This document shows positions 1 to 13,615 of a DNA stretch of 64,000 bases, one piece after another. The DNA is from Symbiodinium natans (Eukaryota > Sar > Dinophyceae > Suessiales > Symbiodiniaceae): assembly GCA_905221605.1 (NCBI GenBank), contig CAJNDS010002714.1:241216-305215 (forward strand), read 5' to 3'. The notes under the pieces were generated by a model, which saw nothing but the letters and a program-made list of their open reading frames with translations, was not told where the DNA came from and searched no databases. Each line of letters opens with the position of its first letter. The stretch's first letter is position 1. Both the position numbers and the translations under genes were made by a program.

Positions 1-1230
1 AGTGGCGTGCAGTACATTTATAGCTTTGGGGGAGATACGAGAAGCCACGGGGACGAGCGTGGAGGCGTGGTCAGCACCAACTGGCGATTTCGGCTGGGTG
101 GAAATGGAACAAAGTGTTGGGAGCGAGTTGCAGACAGCCCTGCTGCCGTGGGCTACCGCAGCACAGCTACAGCGCTGAATGACCATGTCTACCTCTTTGG
201 CGGCGGCGACACCAGCTTTGCTGCCACGGGCCATTTCTGGCGGTACTCGCTGCTTGGCGACAGCTGGGAAGAGATGCTTCCTTCGCAGGTTGTGGGCCCT
301 TGGCCTTCAGCACGCTACAAGCACGCCACGGTTAAGATCTCAGAGACACGCATGCTGCTTCTGGGTGGTCGGAGGGACGCCACTGTCTTGTCTGATGCAT
401 GGTTGTTTGACCTTGATCAGATGGCCTGGTCGTTGGTAGGCGACAGCATCTTGCAGGTTTATCGCCATGGCATGGCCTATGATCCACTTCGGCAGGTCGT
501 GTGGATCCATGGCGGCCTCGATGGGAATAGGCAGCGCTACGGCACGCAGCTGTGGCGCTGGAACATTTCAACGTTCGACTCGTCGCACCTTGAGCTTGCT
601 GAGCTTGTTCCGACGACGGGCCCCGGGCCCAGCCGTTTGGCATCACATGCCGCTGAGTACATCCCAGAGCTCGACGCTTTGCTTTTTTGGGGTGGCACAT
701 GCTCCGATGACGCCCAGCTGTACCTCTACGATATTGCAAGAAGTGCTTGGTGTGCAGTTTATGCCGGAAACCGCCCTGACCGGCGAGATGCCATGATTTG
801 GGCATTGGATTACCCCAGATTCTACGTGGCCCAAGGGGATCTGATTTGCCACAACTTCGGAATCTATCCCATCGTTGATGTGCATGTCTTCGACTTTGCA
901 GCTCCTTGGGCGGGCTGGCAGATGCTGTACGAGCCACGGAATGAGCGTGGCACCGGTGCTGAGGCATATTGTGACGGCACCAACAGGGGATCTTGTCAGC
1001 CACAGCCGTTGCTTGCAGAGAGAGGAACTCGCATCAGCCAGCCCGCTGGATGTGAGAGCGGCTTCATGGATTCCATCTCGACCTGGGCGAACACATCAAC
1101 AACAACAACTGTAGCGGACGAGGTTTCAAGTACATCCAGTCCAGCTTTGTCCCGAGCTTCGGCAAACGCCGGCAGAGCCGCCGTCGTGTCTGCTTGGGTA
1201 CTTTCGGCTACAGCTCCGCTTTCGCAATAG
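1..1230 (+). CDS. Kelch-repeat beta-propeller protein, 3' part (5' end outside window)
   Basis: The frame is open from the left edge to a TAG at 1228-1230. The GTG at 7 is only the first start-like codon; codons at 1-6 are also open, so the gene begins outside the window. Counting from that GTG, about six kelch-like blades are visible. They show the hydrophobic stretch plus double glycine and a later aromatic/Trp: YSFGG near residue 5, VYLFGGG near 61, MLLLGG near 106, VVWIHGG near 164, LLFWGG near 225, and a weaker FYVAQGD near 272. Trp residues such as DSWEE (~85) and MAWSL (~140) close the blades. Kelch propellers are protein-interaction or galactose-oxidase-like folds; the partner cannot be told from this sequence. 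The last ~95 residues are Ser/Thr/Ala-rich with no fold I recognise, so the true 3' end could be an unrecognised splice donor before the stop. The absence of introns over 1.2 kb contrasts with the cyclase gene further right. Confidence 0.75.
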   Translation, partial: SGVQYIYSFGGDTRSHGDERGGVVSTNWRFRLGGNGTKCWERVADSPAAVGYRSTATALNDHVYLFGGGDTSFAATGHFWRYSLLGDSWEEMLPSQVVGPWPSARYKHATVKISETRMLLLGGRRDATVLSDAWLFDLDQMAWSLVGDSILQVYRHGMAYDPLRQVVWIHGGLDGNRQRYGTQLWRWNISTFDSSHLELAELVPTTGPGPSRLASHAAEYIPELDALLFWGGTCSDDAQLYLYDIARSAWCAVYAGNRPDRRDAMIWALDYPRFYVAQGDLICHNFGIYPIVDVHVFDFAAPWAGWQMLYEPRNERGTGAEAYCDGTNRGSCQPQPLLAERGTRISQPAGCESGFMDSISTWANTSTTTTVADEVSSTSSPALSRASANAGRAAVVSAWVLSATAPLSQ

Positions 1231-4200
1231 CCGCCTCAGGAAAAGTGTCTGCGAGCCACCTCGCCTGGTTTGAAGCCCCCTTCTGCAACTCACTCACTCA
1301 CAACCCCTTGCACATGAGTCTCCTGCCATTCTGATCTGGGTTTAGCTCTAAGGGTCATTGTCATGCTCGCCCGAACGCAAGCGGACGAAGCGAGCTGTAG
1401 TCATACATGGATTACCGGGCATCCCCTCAGTCCCCAACATCCTTCCTAAAGTTCAAGCATGCCACCAGTACTAGGGGTGCTGAATGCGCCCCTGGGCAAG
1501 GATTGCCCGTCTGGGCGCCGGAGGCATGCCGAGGCACCCAGACACACCACCAGCAGCCAACTCTTCCCTGGGCTTTGGAAGAAAACCAGCAGAGAGCGGT
1601 GAGCTCTTTTGTCTTTACGCATTGCAGGAGTAAACACGAAATCATCTGATCTGAATGACTCTCGGTGACTTGGTGGGGGCCTGGGAGAGAGGGAAAACCC
1701 CTAAACCTTAAGCCGGGGGAGAGTAAAAAAGATAAGGAGTCGCATCGTGCTGCTTCGGCCATTGGGGCTCCAGGTATCGCCTCAGGCATGACGTTCAGTG
1801 ACATCTCATGTAGCAGAAGTCAAATCGATCTCTCTCGAAAGACATTTCTTACGAGCTTTGGTTCTTTAGACGCCAGCCTACCGGTACTCCAAGTCTGGCG
1901 GGAAATGAGAGTCTCTCCGGAAATGTCTGCACTTTGCAACGAAGAGGACAGCTCTGCTGACTTCACTGTAGGAATCTGTAGGTAACCCCTTGCTTGCAGT
2001 AAATCGCGACAGCGCCATAGATGGAGGCCGGCCAGCGCCAGCCCCAGTGTCAAAGTGGGCACCTTTCGTAGGCGTATTCCCCAGGGCAGGTGCGTCGTTT
2101 GCTTGGAGACGGTTTGCAGTATGGGACATTTAATGGTAGAGCGGGATGAGAAAGTCAAGTCTGAGACCTCGGTCCGGCATGAACCGGATTCCTGTCGAGA
2201 GTAGGCTGACGCTGTGTTGCTCGTGAGCATGACCGTGGAGTGAGGGGCCTCCGAAATTGGATCTTGGTTTCGAATTTCAGCTGTCATGCACTCCGCTGTA
2301 TTCAACTTGATGTTCACTCGGCTGTGCCGGTGCCACTGCCAAGGTCCCATGGATCAGCCGCGCCCTCCAGCTGCAGGTGCCGATCCGATGGGTCTTTCAG
2401 GGCGCACCCACAACACCACACAACACCCTCGGCCCCTTGAGCTCAAGAAACCCATATTGCGGCATGTTATGCCGCGAAGGCCAGTCCATGCCCCATGCTG
2501 TGACCGTGCCGGAAGATGGAGCCAGGTCGAGTCTTCGCCGTGCTGCTGCGCTCACACTGCTGGCCACGGGATCTTGTGATGGATTCAGGGTTGGGGTGCA
2601 TGTCAGGGTAGTTAGAGTATCTCGATCTGTGGAGTGTTGAGTTTATGCCCCCCGCAACTTGCGACGGTGATCAACACAGAGTTTGCTCTCAAGCGTGTAA
2701 ACCCCACAGCCCAAAGACCAGGAACCTGCCCACCAGGTAGCGGCATGGCCACAGACCAGCCTCCAGTTCTGCGTGCCAGGCAGGTTCGGCTTAGGGGTAT
2801 AGGGATGTTAAAAAATTTTGGGCTTCGCCACTGTCGATGGAGAGTGATTGTTCTCTCCCACACCGGACCTGCCACGATTCCTGCCCAGCAATGTGTGCTC
2901 GATGGTTAAGGAGCGCTTGAAGGAACATTGATGATAGGCGACACTGAACCTCTACGTACTCCAGCGCGGTAATTGATACCAGCTGCCTAAGCCTTGCCAT
3001 CGTTGTACTCGGTTGAAGACTGCTTGGCGTGGAGTAGGTACACAGCAGGAAGGGTACGGAGTGAGTCCAACGTCTGATGCCCTCCCAAACCAGGCACCTG
3101 GTCAGCTCAAAGATCCCGATCTCAGTTGCTGCAAACGCAGAGGAGGTGTGCGGGGTTTGATCCTGTGTGTTCGCGGTGAGCGTGTTTGCTTGGGCTGGAG
3201 TTCGAGCGCTTGAGTCAGGAATGTTACACTTTGCCAGCAAAGCCCCATGCGTGTCTTGACCCTCAGAACTTCGAGTACAGTGGTTCGTTTTTGAGGAGCT
3301 GATGGTTAGAGTGTCGTTTATGACAGTCTAGGCTTCTGGGAAGGTCCATTCTGCACAAAGGTTGTCTTTTGCTGGTCGAAAGATGATGATCCATGGCTTG
3401 CTGCATAGCATCCTGCACATGCACACTCTTCATGTGCTCTGTGAAGGTTACACTCCCAAGGTTACACTCCCTCTCACAACCACTCTCTCCTGTCAGGGCG
3501 AGGCGTCGTCGCGGTCGGCCAACGCGATTTCGTGGGGTGTTTGAAGCGCTCCCAGAGCCCGAGGCAAGGTTGTCTGGGCAAGTGGGACGGGGCTCCAAAA
3601 TCCGGTTTTCACAGTCTTTGCCCGCAGTGTTTGTTTCTACCAATGCAGCTCCATGATGGAATCCGAGCCACCCTTTCAGGACCCGCCGTTTCCGCCGGGC
3701 ATAGATGATCCATTGCCCTGGCCGGAGGAAACTGCCGAGGCGCTGTGCTTGTTTGGCGGGAAGTTTCGTCGAATGCTTAAGATATTTTGGGCTTCGACGA
3801 CCCATATGTTCGCAAGATCTGCCTTCTTGCTGAGCTCGGGGACAGGTACAGGTTCCTTTGTTGAGTTTGTCAGGAAGATTCATTCCTCGCGGCAGTTTTG
3901 GTTTTAGGGTTCCGGTTCGGAGGTCCTGGACTTCCCAGGATGCGTGAGCGCGGAGGTTTGCTTAAGTTGCGAGACGGGCCAAGGCACAAAAGTAGTAGTT
4001 GCGCACAGGGGCTACACATCAAGGCAGCAGTCACGGCAGTTTATATCATTCTCGCAAAGCCCTCACTCAGATCATGATCGATGCTCACAGCGTGATTCCC
4101 TGGTACTGGTCTGAGACTGCCAAGATTGAGGAGGACGGATCGGATGGATTGAAACAGAGGCTACACGGATATTGGCCGCAGGGACCATTAGTGCAGGATG

Positions 4201-7164
4201 TCTTGCGGGCTCACGAGGGTAGTTTCAAGATGTGCCTGCCTCCTGCCTCATCCAGAAATGAGCTGTGAGCAGGCAGCACGATGCTACAGCACTCCGTCGC
4301 CACCTGCGCACTCAGACCCCCGTAGTTGTAGTGTTTTCGAGGCCGAAGCTAGAGACTGGCAAACGGGCTTTCTTGAGGTGATCCCCAACTTCCTTCTTCC
4401 GAGAGGACCTCAACTTGCGCCACGACATGTTTACGTTTTGGCCCGCCCGGATTGCCAAAGCAGGGCAGGCCGGCAAGGAGCATTCAAGGGTGTGGGTTTC
4501 GTAATGTTTTGAGCTTTCTGTTTAAAATTGGGACGGTTTGGGTAATGGTTTGGCGGCTTGGGGTCGGGGCTTTGTACAATTTGTTCGTAGGATCGGGGGC
4601 GGAGTCATGTCTGAAGGGCTTAGAGGGCTTCGGTTCAATTGGGCATCTCAAAGGACACAGCGAATCACAGATAAACGCAGCTCACCGTCATCGCGCATGA
4701 AGCCTCAGTCATGGTAGCCCGCGGTCTCTAGATGGCTGTTTGCAAGCATCTTGCTGCTTTTGGGGGCTACTCGATTGCCCAAATGATCTTTGATCAAGAA
4801 TGGAATCGAATGTTGCGCGGGTCAGACCAAGCATCGCAGACTCTCAGCACAGCTTCGGAAGCAGCACATTTGGAACGCAGTTGAAAGCAGACCCCTTGAG
4901 ACTGCTTTAATCTGGCGCATTTCAACATGAAACATATGCGAGAAGAAGATGGTGTGCAAGAGCGCAGAACTGCTTTGGCATCGTTCCGCTTTTTTGCCCG
5001 CATCCTTTTGCAGCCGGTTTGCATGTGGACAAGGGGCTATTGACTGCGGAGAAGATGCTTGGAACGTGAAAGAAGAGGCCTCTCTCTTAATTTAAACGAA
5101 ATTTTGCAAGGAGCCGTTTATGCTTCAGACTTTAGTGTTTGTGGACATAGTTCTGGTTCCGGTCTCGCGGCCCTGCAGGCCCTGCTTTCGCGCTTTGGGA
5201 TCTCGAGGCCGCCCTCTGCTTGGAGGCGACCGTTTTCTGCCAGGGACCAGAGTCCCAGAACCCACTTGAGCAAGAGCACACACAAAGCATGGAATGCAAA
5301 CCTGGACATTCCAAGCCGGAACTTTCCTGCCCCTGACAGTCCGATCATTGTGGTGCCCCTCACATGGCACACGTGAACACGTGGGCTTGACCCTTGCAGC
5401 TTCGGGGGGCGTTGAGAACTTGGAGTCGAGGAACGCTTAGGAATGTAAGGGGTGTTCAGAAGTTTGGGCTTCTCCTTTGCCAGAGGCGGCAATCAGAGCC
5501 GAACACTTGCTATATAGAGTGGGAATAAGAGCTGGGCAGTTTTGGGACATATGAGGGTTGGGCAATGCTGGCTGCAGATGCCCGTAGTGGAGCTTTGCCA
5601 ACAAAAGCACGTGGGGTGCAAGTTGCTGTGTTTCTGCATGTCTCAGGGCATGGTGCACCGAAACTGTACGGGGCCACGTTAAGTCCGGTGCCCGCTTGGG
5701 AGTCGGCGTGTGCTCGGGAGACTTGCTGCGGCGATTTTGGTATATCTTTGCGGTACGGACATTGGAGATCGAAGAGGAGATTTATCATTGCTTGGGGAAA
5801 AAGCTGTGGCCAGAGCCCTAAGCTGTTGCGCTCCAGGTATTCGACCTTCCGGATGCCGCCAAAACGATTAACGGTCATCAGGCCCCTGTGCTGCGCAAAT
5901 CGGGACTCGGGCTTGCGTGCAGTGTAGAGACTTTGAACGATTGTCGGACAGTCCTGCTCAAAGGGTGCATGCTCTCCCCCCATACGTGAACCTCTTCTTT
6001 TCTCGGGCTTTCTCGCGAGTCGGCCGTCTGGGTTGTGGGTGAGAAAACATGAGCTTTCGGGATTGTTCGATAAATCGACTGGATTCATCCTCCACCCTGG
6101 AACTTGCCGCGCAGGTCAAAAGATATCGCCGCATCGCACGACAAGGGCCGGTGCGGTTCAACAACGTCACCTTAGCGTCCGGGCCGTCCCGTGTTTTAAG
6201 AGCGCAGAGAAGGGAGAACCTGTGAGGTTCATGGCCGCTTGCCGGGAGAGTTCACCAGTCTGATGTGTGGGAGGTTCATCGAATGTCATAGAGGCTCACG
6301 GAGGGTCAAGGTGCTTTCGGAAGAATACAGAGCTTGCGTGTCTGAGATTCACTCGGCCGAAGACACTCTTTGGGTCTTCTTTGGCTCGACAGTTCTTTAC
6401 ACAAGGGCTCTGGAAATTCGGACAAGTAAGGTCTAGAGGACGAAAGCAAGCCGGGTCGGGGTTTGCATCAAAAACGTGATGCATCTGATCACTGCTGTAG
6501 CTGCAGAAAGTAGCGGCCATGCGGCACATCCCTATATCTCCTTCCAAGCTTAAGCCGGAGCCCTCTTGGCAACAACTCCATGTGTGCCCAAGGAAGTCCT
6601 TGTCTTTCAATTCTTGACTGTCGCGACTTCGTCCTCAGAATGTGGTCCCCACTCCTGACAAGTCTAGTCCTACAACCTCCTAAAGCACATTGCACGCACG
6701 ACCCCAACGCGCGTTTAATTTTCGCGGGCCAAGCCCTCCAACGTGCTACACGGAGCCGGCCTTGTGAGCCGCTCTCCTGCAGCTGGAGCTTAGAGTCTAA
6801 GAGCAGCTTGCATTGGGCTTTCATCGGGCCTTTGAGCCTCCAACAGTACGCGGGGAAACAGGTGTGGATGGTGGTGTGCCTTCAACCTGCCGGCGAATTG
6901 CCAGGGCTTGACAGGGACACGAAATTGAATTTCGTTTAACCAAGATTCCTAAAGTCGATCAGAGCCTGAGGGGGATTTGGGTCAAGTTGAGGGCTGCTGC
7001 TGCAAATTGCGGGTCTCACGGATAGTTTGAGGATTTAGATGTTTGGCCCGCAGCTAAGCCTTCACTCCGAGCAAGGATTCTATTAACAAGCCTGAAGACT
7101 CTGGACTCTACATGCAACAGAAAACTCGAACACAACCCTGCAAAATGTGCCTTTGTAGCTTATT

Positions 7165-7190
7165 CCCCCCCCCCCCCCCCCCCCCCCCCC
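7165..7190 (+). repeat. Poly-C tract, 26 bases
   Basis: An uninterrupted run of about 26 C. It creates a spurious glycine-rich frame on the minus strand. Its length may be unreliable in an assembly. Confidence 0.95.
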
Positions 7191-8846
7191 ATCTTCCGTC
7201 GCCGAGACTTCAGCCATCGCTCCATGAGCACGCCTGATGGCGCGGACGAGCACGAGGAGGGCGTTCGGCTCTTCGGGTAGTGTCGGGACAAGGCTTCGAC
7301 CTGGGGGAAGTTGGGGTAACCTGGTGAGCTTCGCTCGAGGAAGCGTTGCCATGAGCCGATCCCGGGTAGGGTCCGAACGTGCAGGGTGGCCACTTTGTGG
7401 GACTAAGCGGCTACTGGCTCAAGATGCACAGCGAGACCTCTTCGGCTTAAGAGGATATATCTGCTCCCGCCGATGGCAGGGAACCCTGGTCCTTTTCGGG
7501 ATGTGTAAGCAGGCGCAGTTAGGAGGTGCAAGCGGCACTTCCCAAACAAGCCAGCCAAACCCATTTCTGCGATCCCCGAAGTTGTGAGAAGTCGTCCCCA
7601 TCTTCAGGACTTCGACGTGCCTAGCGAGGTGCCTTGCAGAGCTCCGTCCTTGTGTCCCTTGAAGAATCACGAGCTTGTAGGACCTGAACCTGAACTAGAT
7701 TGAGGCTGCAAGATGTTCAGCCTGGCCTATGGAGCCTCGAACTCATGAACATGCCCATACTCTTGTCCAGGGCGTTGTCTCGATCAAGACAACCGGGATG
7801 GCTACGGCCACTGCCGTTGATGATGCCAATCTGTCATCTATCGCTATCGAGCAGGCACGCATGCCGGGCTTGACAAGGCTTCTTTCGGCTTCCTGTTCAC
7901 AATTGTTCACACCCCCCGAAGTCATTCCTAAGGGCAAGAGGTGTCAACGCCAGTCTAGGGTTGGAACCGTGTGCCCTTCGTATGGTACCTTACCCGCTTG
8001 TTTACAGGGATCCGAAGTACTCGTACGGGCCCTTACTATGTAGAGTTTATACAAGGTTTTTTTTTGCAAGCCCATAAATCGAACCCTAAGACATCATGGT
8101 GCCTTAGCAGTCCAGCTTGGGACAGCTTCCCTTCTATCAACACAACTGGGAGCCCTGAACAGCGAGCTCTCGTTGCGAGGGCGATGCGGGTCAAGACTTT
8201 GGCCTGGGTGCGAAACGTGCCCCCTTTTTGAGTTGAAGTGATGGGTTTGAGCCTAAGAGGGTTCCAGAGAGTTTCGGGCTGCAGAGTTCAAGGTGTCGGC
8301 TTAGACTATAGCAGGCTTTCCGTTTCGAGAACGGAGCAAACTATCAGTAACCATCATCCAGAGACCCACCTAGAAGACGAGGCATGCCAGAGGTCGCTAC
8401 TCCCATGCATTCCCGTGCTCGCCTTCTTAGCCCGGTACACCTGTGTGCCAACAGACAGCCCTCGGCCTCCACCCATCCTGAACCTTCAGACCCGAAAGCC
8501 TCCAAGCCCTAAGTCTGCAACGCAGACCAGCGTGCTTGTTGGTGGGGACTAGATTCCGATAAGCGCCCTGACCCTTCGCAGAAATGCCGCACCCTTAACC
8601 TCGAAAGCGCGAGACCTGGAGACTCCTTGTTCGTGACCCCACAGAAGATCGCGCCATGGAGCAGTTGAGTCTCGAGTCTTGATTCCCGGAGGCCCTTGTC
8701 GTAGCTTCAGGATGTGTGACAACATGTCGTTTGGCCTTCTTCGCGCGGAGTGCGTCTCCAGGTACCGTTAGTGCACTGATCCTGCCGCCTCAGCGACAGG
8801 ATAGCCGCTCGGACAAACTCAGGATTCCTGGAAATCATGCAGTACT

Positions 8847-8905
8847 CATATACACATATATACTGTTATACAGAACTATATATATATGTATATATATATA
8901 CATAT
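8847..8905. repeat. AT-rich TATA/CATA simple repeat
   Basis: Alternating purine-pyrimidine TA and CATATA steps, interrupted by short non-repeat segments. Confidence 0.85.
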
Positions 8906-10015
8906 GTCAAGAGACATATTTGCAGAACACAGAGGTTGTAGGCACAGGGTTTCTGTCTGAGCGGATGTACATTAAAGCTTCAACATGGCGAAGCTTCGAT
9001 GCGACATGGTCAGTCCGTCAATGCCTGGCCATGCGACATGGTTCTAGCTTGAGATCGGACCTCTGCTCCTACACTGAAGTCCATACACTCTCAGGCACAA
9101 CTTGTTGTGAAGCCTGTGTGCTGGTGAACCTTTCAGTCTCGCCTTAGCCTGCAGCCGCCAGCAGGTCATGAACTTGCAAATACATCTGAACCACTGGCTC
9201 ATCCAAACAGCTTGTTGGCAGAGCTTGGGCTCGTTTCTTTCCTAGCAACCCACTAAGACGAAGATAAACGCGCGAAAATAAGGAAGCCGCGCGGTATCAA
9301 TGAAACTGTAGAATGAGTGATTGTAAGGCAGGAAAGGCCCAACAAAGCTAATGCAAGACAGGGGGTCTTTCACCACTTTTTGATTTTGACTTTTGATTCT
9401 CTTGTAAACCAAGCATGTCGTGGAGCAAGTTTACTTGAACAAGTGATTGAACAATGCTGCGCAGAAGTCCCTTGCATTTCTAGCGGTCATATTATTCTGT
9501 TCGCACTTCGTTGCACTTCGTTCTCCAACTCTCTCTCTCTTTCTCTCTTTTCATTTATTGTTCTTATTCGGGGTTTTGTTGGCTTTCATGGCGTTTACAC
9601 ATGTTGACACGTGTGTTCAGATAAACATGTGAGTGTGAGCACGCACGCTTCTTAATTCCTTCATGCTTGAATTGTGTCATCAGGGTTTTAAGCGATCGTT
9701 CGGGATCACAGCTTTGTTTGCTTTCGCTGCTACATCAATGTGGGACTTGGTTCGCAAAAGATGATCGAGCGGTCCTGGGGCACTGCAGCTTGTTCTCCCA
9801 TCTTGAATCTTACATCCACAACATCGTTTTGACGCCCCTGCGCTTTGCCCTCTAAAGCTTTTACCATGAGCTTGTGCAAGTGCACGCTGTGGATGTTTGT
9901 GGGTCACTTGAGCCCCCCCCAGGTGTAACAAGCATTCACAGCATCATGGAGGTGGCGGCTGCCTCAGAAGATTGCGAAGGATGCTTTTGGACCTGTGTGC
10001 ATGGATGTAAGCGTA

Positions 10016-10075
10016 ACTCTCTCTCTCTCTCTCTCCCTCTCTCTCTCCCTCTCTCTCGCTCTCTCTCTCTCTCTC
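10016..10075 (+). repeat. (CT)n microsatellite
   Basis: About 60 bases of CT dinucleotides with a few CC interruptions. It gives Leu-Ser and Glu-Arg artefact frames on the two strands. Confidence 0.95.
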
Positions 10076-11845
10076 GAAAATATGTGCGTACGTACGTTTC
10101 TACTCGACACATGTATATGCAAAGGTGTGCATACAGCATTTGGAGTAGAACCCATGGGCCTGCCGGGCCATACCATGAAACCCCCGCGCGGAGCTGTGCC
10201 CTGGGACCTTGCAAGGCATGTCGGAATCACCGGATTTCCACATAGACTGGGAAACCTGCGGGCCATATCACCGAGTTTTTTCCATGCTTCCAATAAGGTG
10301 CGAGAGCGTGTCGGAAAATTGCAGGGCACAGCCGCCGGAGGCAGGTGCGGCTTTGCGCGTGCACGCAGCAATGAGAAATCTTAATTTGGCTTTGGGTTGA
10401 TTGTACGCATGAACGGGTTCGACTAGTAGTTCGTGCACGTATGCATTGTCAGTCTCGTAGATTCAGCCATGCTTTGCACCGACTCGAGGCACACAAATCC
10501 TCAAGCAGATGACATGTCAGTTTGTCAATCTATGGATTTCCAATCGTCTTGCTGTTGAGGAAGGCATCAGTTCAACTCGCAGCACGTCAGTTGTTCGTCT
10601 AAGTGTACATAGAGCCTGCCCATGAACTCGGGCGCTGTAGAGATCCTCATGCTTTCCGCTTTGTCTGTGCCAGGCCTCCTCACCGGGGGATCTGAAGGCG
10701 ACGATTGGAACCCGAGGTGCTGCGATTCAGAGCTTATCCTAAAGGTTGAACTTTGCAGGAATACAAATGCAAGAAGAACACAATCTGCGCACCGGACTCC
10801 GCAAATCCGTCTTGCCTATGCCTTCCAGTGCGAAAGGCGAACGTGGCAGTTTCAGGCTTTTGGGGTAGATTTTGTACTTTGGTCGGGTGTTCAGTAAAGT
10901 CGCCATTTTCTTGCCGTCAAGGTGGCATGGCAGAGCAGAGCACAGCCAAGTGGCCTCTGAACAAGCATAACAAGCTACTTGCTCTGGAGAGTCACTTGAG
11001 TATGGGTGGCACTGGAAGACCCATATTCAAACTTTCTTTATGGGGCTTCGGCGGCTTTGGCTGGTCATCGCCAGGAGCTACCGCGGGTCACCCAGAACGA
11101 ACCGCGCCTGCGGCCTTTCGCAGGCCTCAGCTCACCATTGAAGCCACTGTAATAGTAAGGCTGTGGGTCAAGAGGTATCTCAGTTCGGGAGTTGAGGGTT
11201 TTCGGTACTGTTCTGGCTTCACCTGTCTCAGGAAGTAGCCGACTTCTGCATGATCAGCCCCCGGCGAGCCTGGCCCTCCGGAGCTTTCGATCGTGTCCGT
11301 TTGGTTCAAGACTGCTTCGGCAATGTCGGGCAGTTGAGTCCTTGGCGGCCAGGGGGTTTGCTGACCGCAACTTGCTGTGGAATGCTGTAGAACTGTAGAA
11401 CCTCAACCCGACAACAAGGTTTTTTTGTACACCCGACGTGCAGTGTGGAGGAAAAGAGAACGCCAGAATGACTACCACCGAGGATTGCAGGCACGCGCGG
11501 ACCACAAAAAAGCACCAAAATCACTGAGGCAAACAGTCACTTGCTCCGAAATCCTCCATGGAGCCATCCGAAGCCCGCGTACACGGGGTCGCCTAACGTT
11601 CGTGCTTATTGGCCGAAGGCGGCTTTGCAAGGGAAAGAGCAACTGAACACGCGCAGCTCAGGGGTTTGAGCTCAGGGTGCCAGTCCGGCTTGCGGTGGGC
11701 CCTTAACAGCTGAAGCTACAGACCGACATTCAACCCTGCACTCATATTCATGCTTGCCAACATCCGAAGACAAGCTGTAACCATCGTTTCGACCGCATCT
11801 CTCAGGCTGAGAACGCCTTGCTTAGGGCTAACCTTGTTTTCGTAG

Positions 11846-12288
11846 GTGCTTGGTATGAGTAGTCAGGCAGCCAAGCCACGACCATGGATGGCGCGATGGG
11901 GGCGCGGTTCACTTCTGCACGCCCTGCGGTATAGTATTATAGGGAGCCTGGAGTACCATAGTGAGTCCCAGGCGGCCGGCCTCGGCGGCACCTGCCGGAG
12001 ATGCAACCGGCTACGTAAGACCCACATGTGAAGGCCCCCAAGGGCAAACCTGAAAAGGCTGCCTCCAGGGACTTGAGACGCGTGTATGGAGAGCGCACCT
12101 ATCCCATCTACTTCGTGCAGAGCGCCTGCCTCTCCGAGACCTTCAAGCAGGAGGTCCTCGCATACATGGAGGGTCGGAAGAAGAACCCAAGAATCGAACA
12201 AGGAATCGAGCAAGCTGTGTCTCTCAAGCGAGCGGCGTCTGCGAAGTCCAGTGGCCGAGTCAAAAAGAAGCCAGCCATCCGGGGCTGA
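11846..12288 (+). pseudogene. Broken coding-like frame with a CxxC motif, family unknown
   Basis: Two + strand frames abut with a one-base overlap-type shift near 12024-12030. The first (11846-12031) ends with GTCRRCNRLRKTH. The second (12028-12288) continues VKAPKGKPEK and later has RRVYGERTYPIYFVQSA and FKQEVLAYMEGRKK before a TGA. Both sides have the Lys/Arg/Glu-rich, Trp/Cys-poor look of real coding sequence, unlike neighbouring frames, and they read as one protein if a single base is lost or gained. CRRC could be half of a zinc site. A GTAAGA at 12015 resembles a splice donor, so an alternative is an exon ending there. I do not recognise the family. The start is not resolved. Confidence 0.35.
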
Positions 12289-13580
12289 GGATGTTTGAGA
12301 AGCTTGAGCCTGTTCGCAACGGCTCGGTGCAAGGTCGCGAAAACAAAAAGGTCGCTGTCTGCAAGGGTCCACAGTTACAAATTGTTAGAACATATGGCAG
12401 CCTACACTCATATCTTTGAAGCCGGGCAGCCCAGTCCAAACTTACCCACAATTCCTACACTCCTTTACCGCCCTGCCAAGGCTGTGTTTCCCTGGTCGGA
12501 CACCCCTCGCCGGACGCTGCGGAGCTCTACGACAACGCCGGCAACTTCGCCAAAGAATCAGAATTTACCCCTGACCCTCAGACCGCTTTCCAAACAGGTT
12601 CTAAGGAAGGAAGCTGAAGCCACAGCTCGCCACCAAGGCAAGCCCACTGCACAAGAAGGAGGCTTGGCGGCTTGGTGAAGGGCCTCAGGATGTTTGATGT
12701 GTATTGTTCTACCGGTTGCAAGGCTTGCGCTCAAGTTATTCTATTCGAAGCCGGACAGAGTCTGTCTCTGCGGCAACTATATTAGGGGGTGTTTCGAGCC
12801 CCTCTGCACTGCGTCCGAACCTCCTAAGCCATAAACTCGAAACCTGGCAGACTGGAGCCGTCTCCCGTGTGCATGAGGAGCGGAGTGAGACATTTGGCTG
12901 CATGACGCCGCGTATCATGTCAATCTCAGGGCTGTGTGTTGCCATTGGAAGAGCTGTGCATGGGTTCGGGTTGGTTTTTGGTGCACCGCCCGCCACAGAA
13001 TACAGTTCCAGGGTTTTCATGCGAGCATTTATTGAGATCTTGCAGTCTCAGCTCCACTGCTCTAAGGAGCCAAACTTTCTGCCCGACATGGCGCTGTAGC
13101 TCCTGGGCCCGAAAGGGGGGCGAGGTGAGGATCAGGTAGTCAGGTAGTGCATGTTGGGCACGCTGACGGCCTTTTGGTGCAGGGCCCTTTTGCCCTTGGC
13201 GGAAGGGAGTTGAGGCTCTGGGTGTGCGCGGGTGTAAGCAGTGGGACTTCAACATTTACGGGTTTGATGGCTTTCCATCATCGCATCATAGTGGCACCTC
13301 CCCGTGGGAAGTGGCCAGGACTTCTGGAGAGCTCAACTCTAACTGTCAGAGCCCCACTCTGAGATCAAGGCGCCAGGTTATTGTGAGCCTTTCAACTTAG
13401 GTGTGCCCTTCCGCATTGCCATGCTGTGCCCGACAGTGATCATGCTTTGTGCATGCATCGGGGACCGCGCCTTAGACACCGAAGCCTCATTGCTGAATGG
13501 GGGAGCAGATACCCTTCATTGAGCTTAGCGGCAATGTCAGGAGGTCCGTCGGTATGTAGGGATTATATAAGGCAAAGGTA

Positions 13581-13615
<35 letters not shown>

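Larger units (their letters stand above)
1231..11845. other. Intergenic or intronic DNA without a recognisable gene
   Basis: Both strands were read. Open frames are short (under about 200 codons), overlap on opposite strands and show no family pattern. The stretch has mixed base composition and contains a poly-C tract, TA/TG-rich runs and CT microsatellites, listed separately. Very small exons like those of the cyclase gene could be hidden here and would not stand out without a protein to align. Confidence 0.5.

Noticed and set aside
332-1003. 223-codon minus frame across the kelch gene
   Set aside because: Cys/His/Arg-rich shadow of the + strand kelch frame.
7409-7423. TACTGGCTCAAG, similar to the 3' end of the dinoflagellate spliced leader
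   Set aside because: Only the last nine or so bases agree and the upstream part of the leader is absent. A weaker CTGTAGCC...TTGGCT at 29274 was rejected for the same reason.
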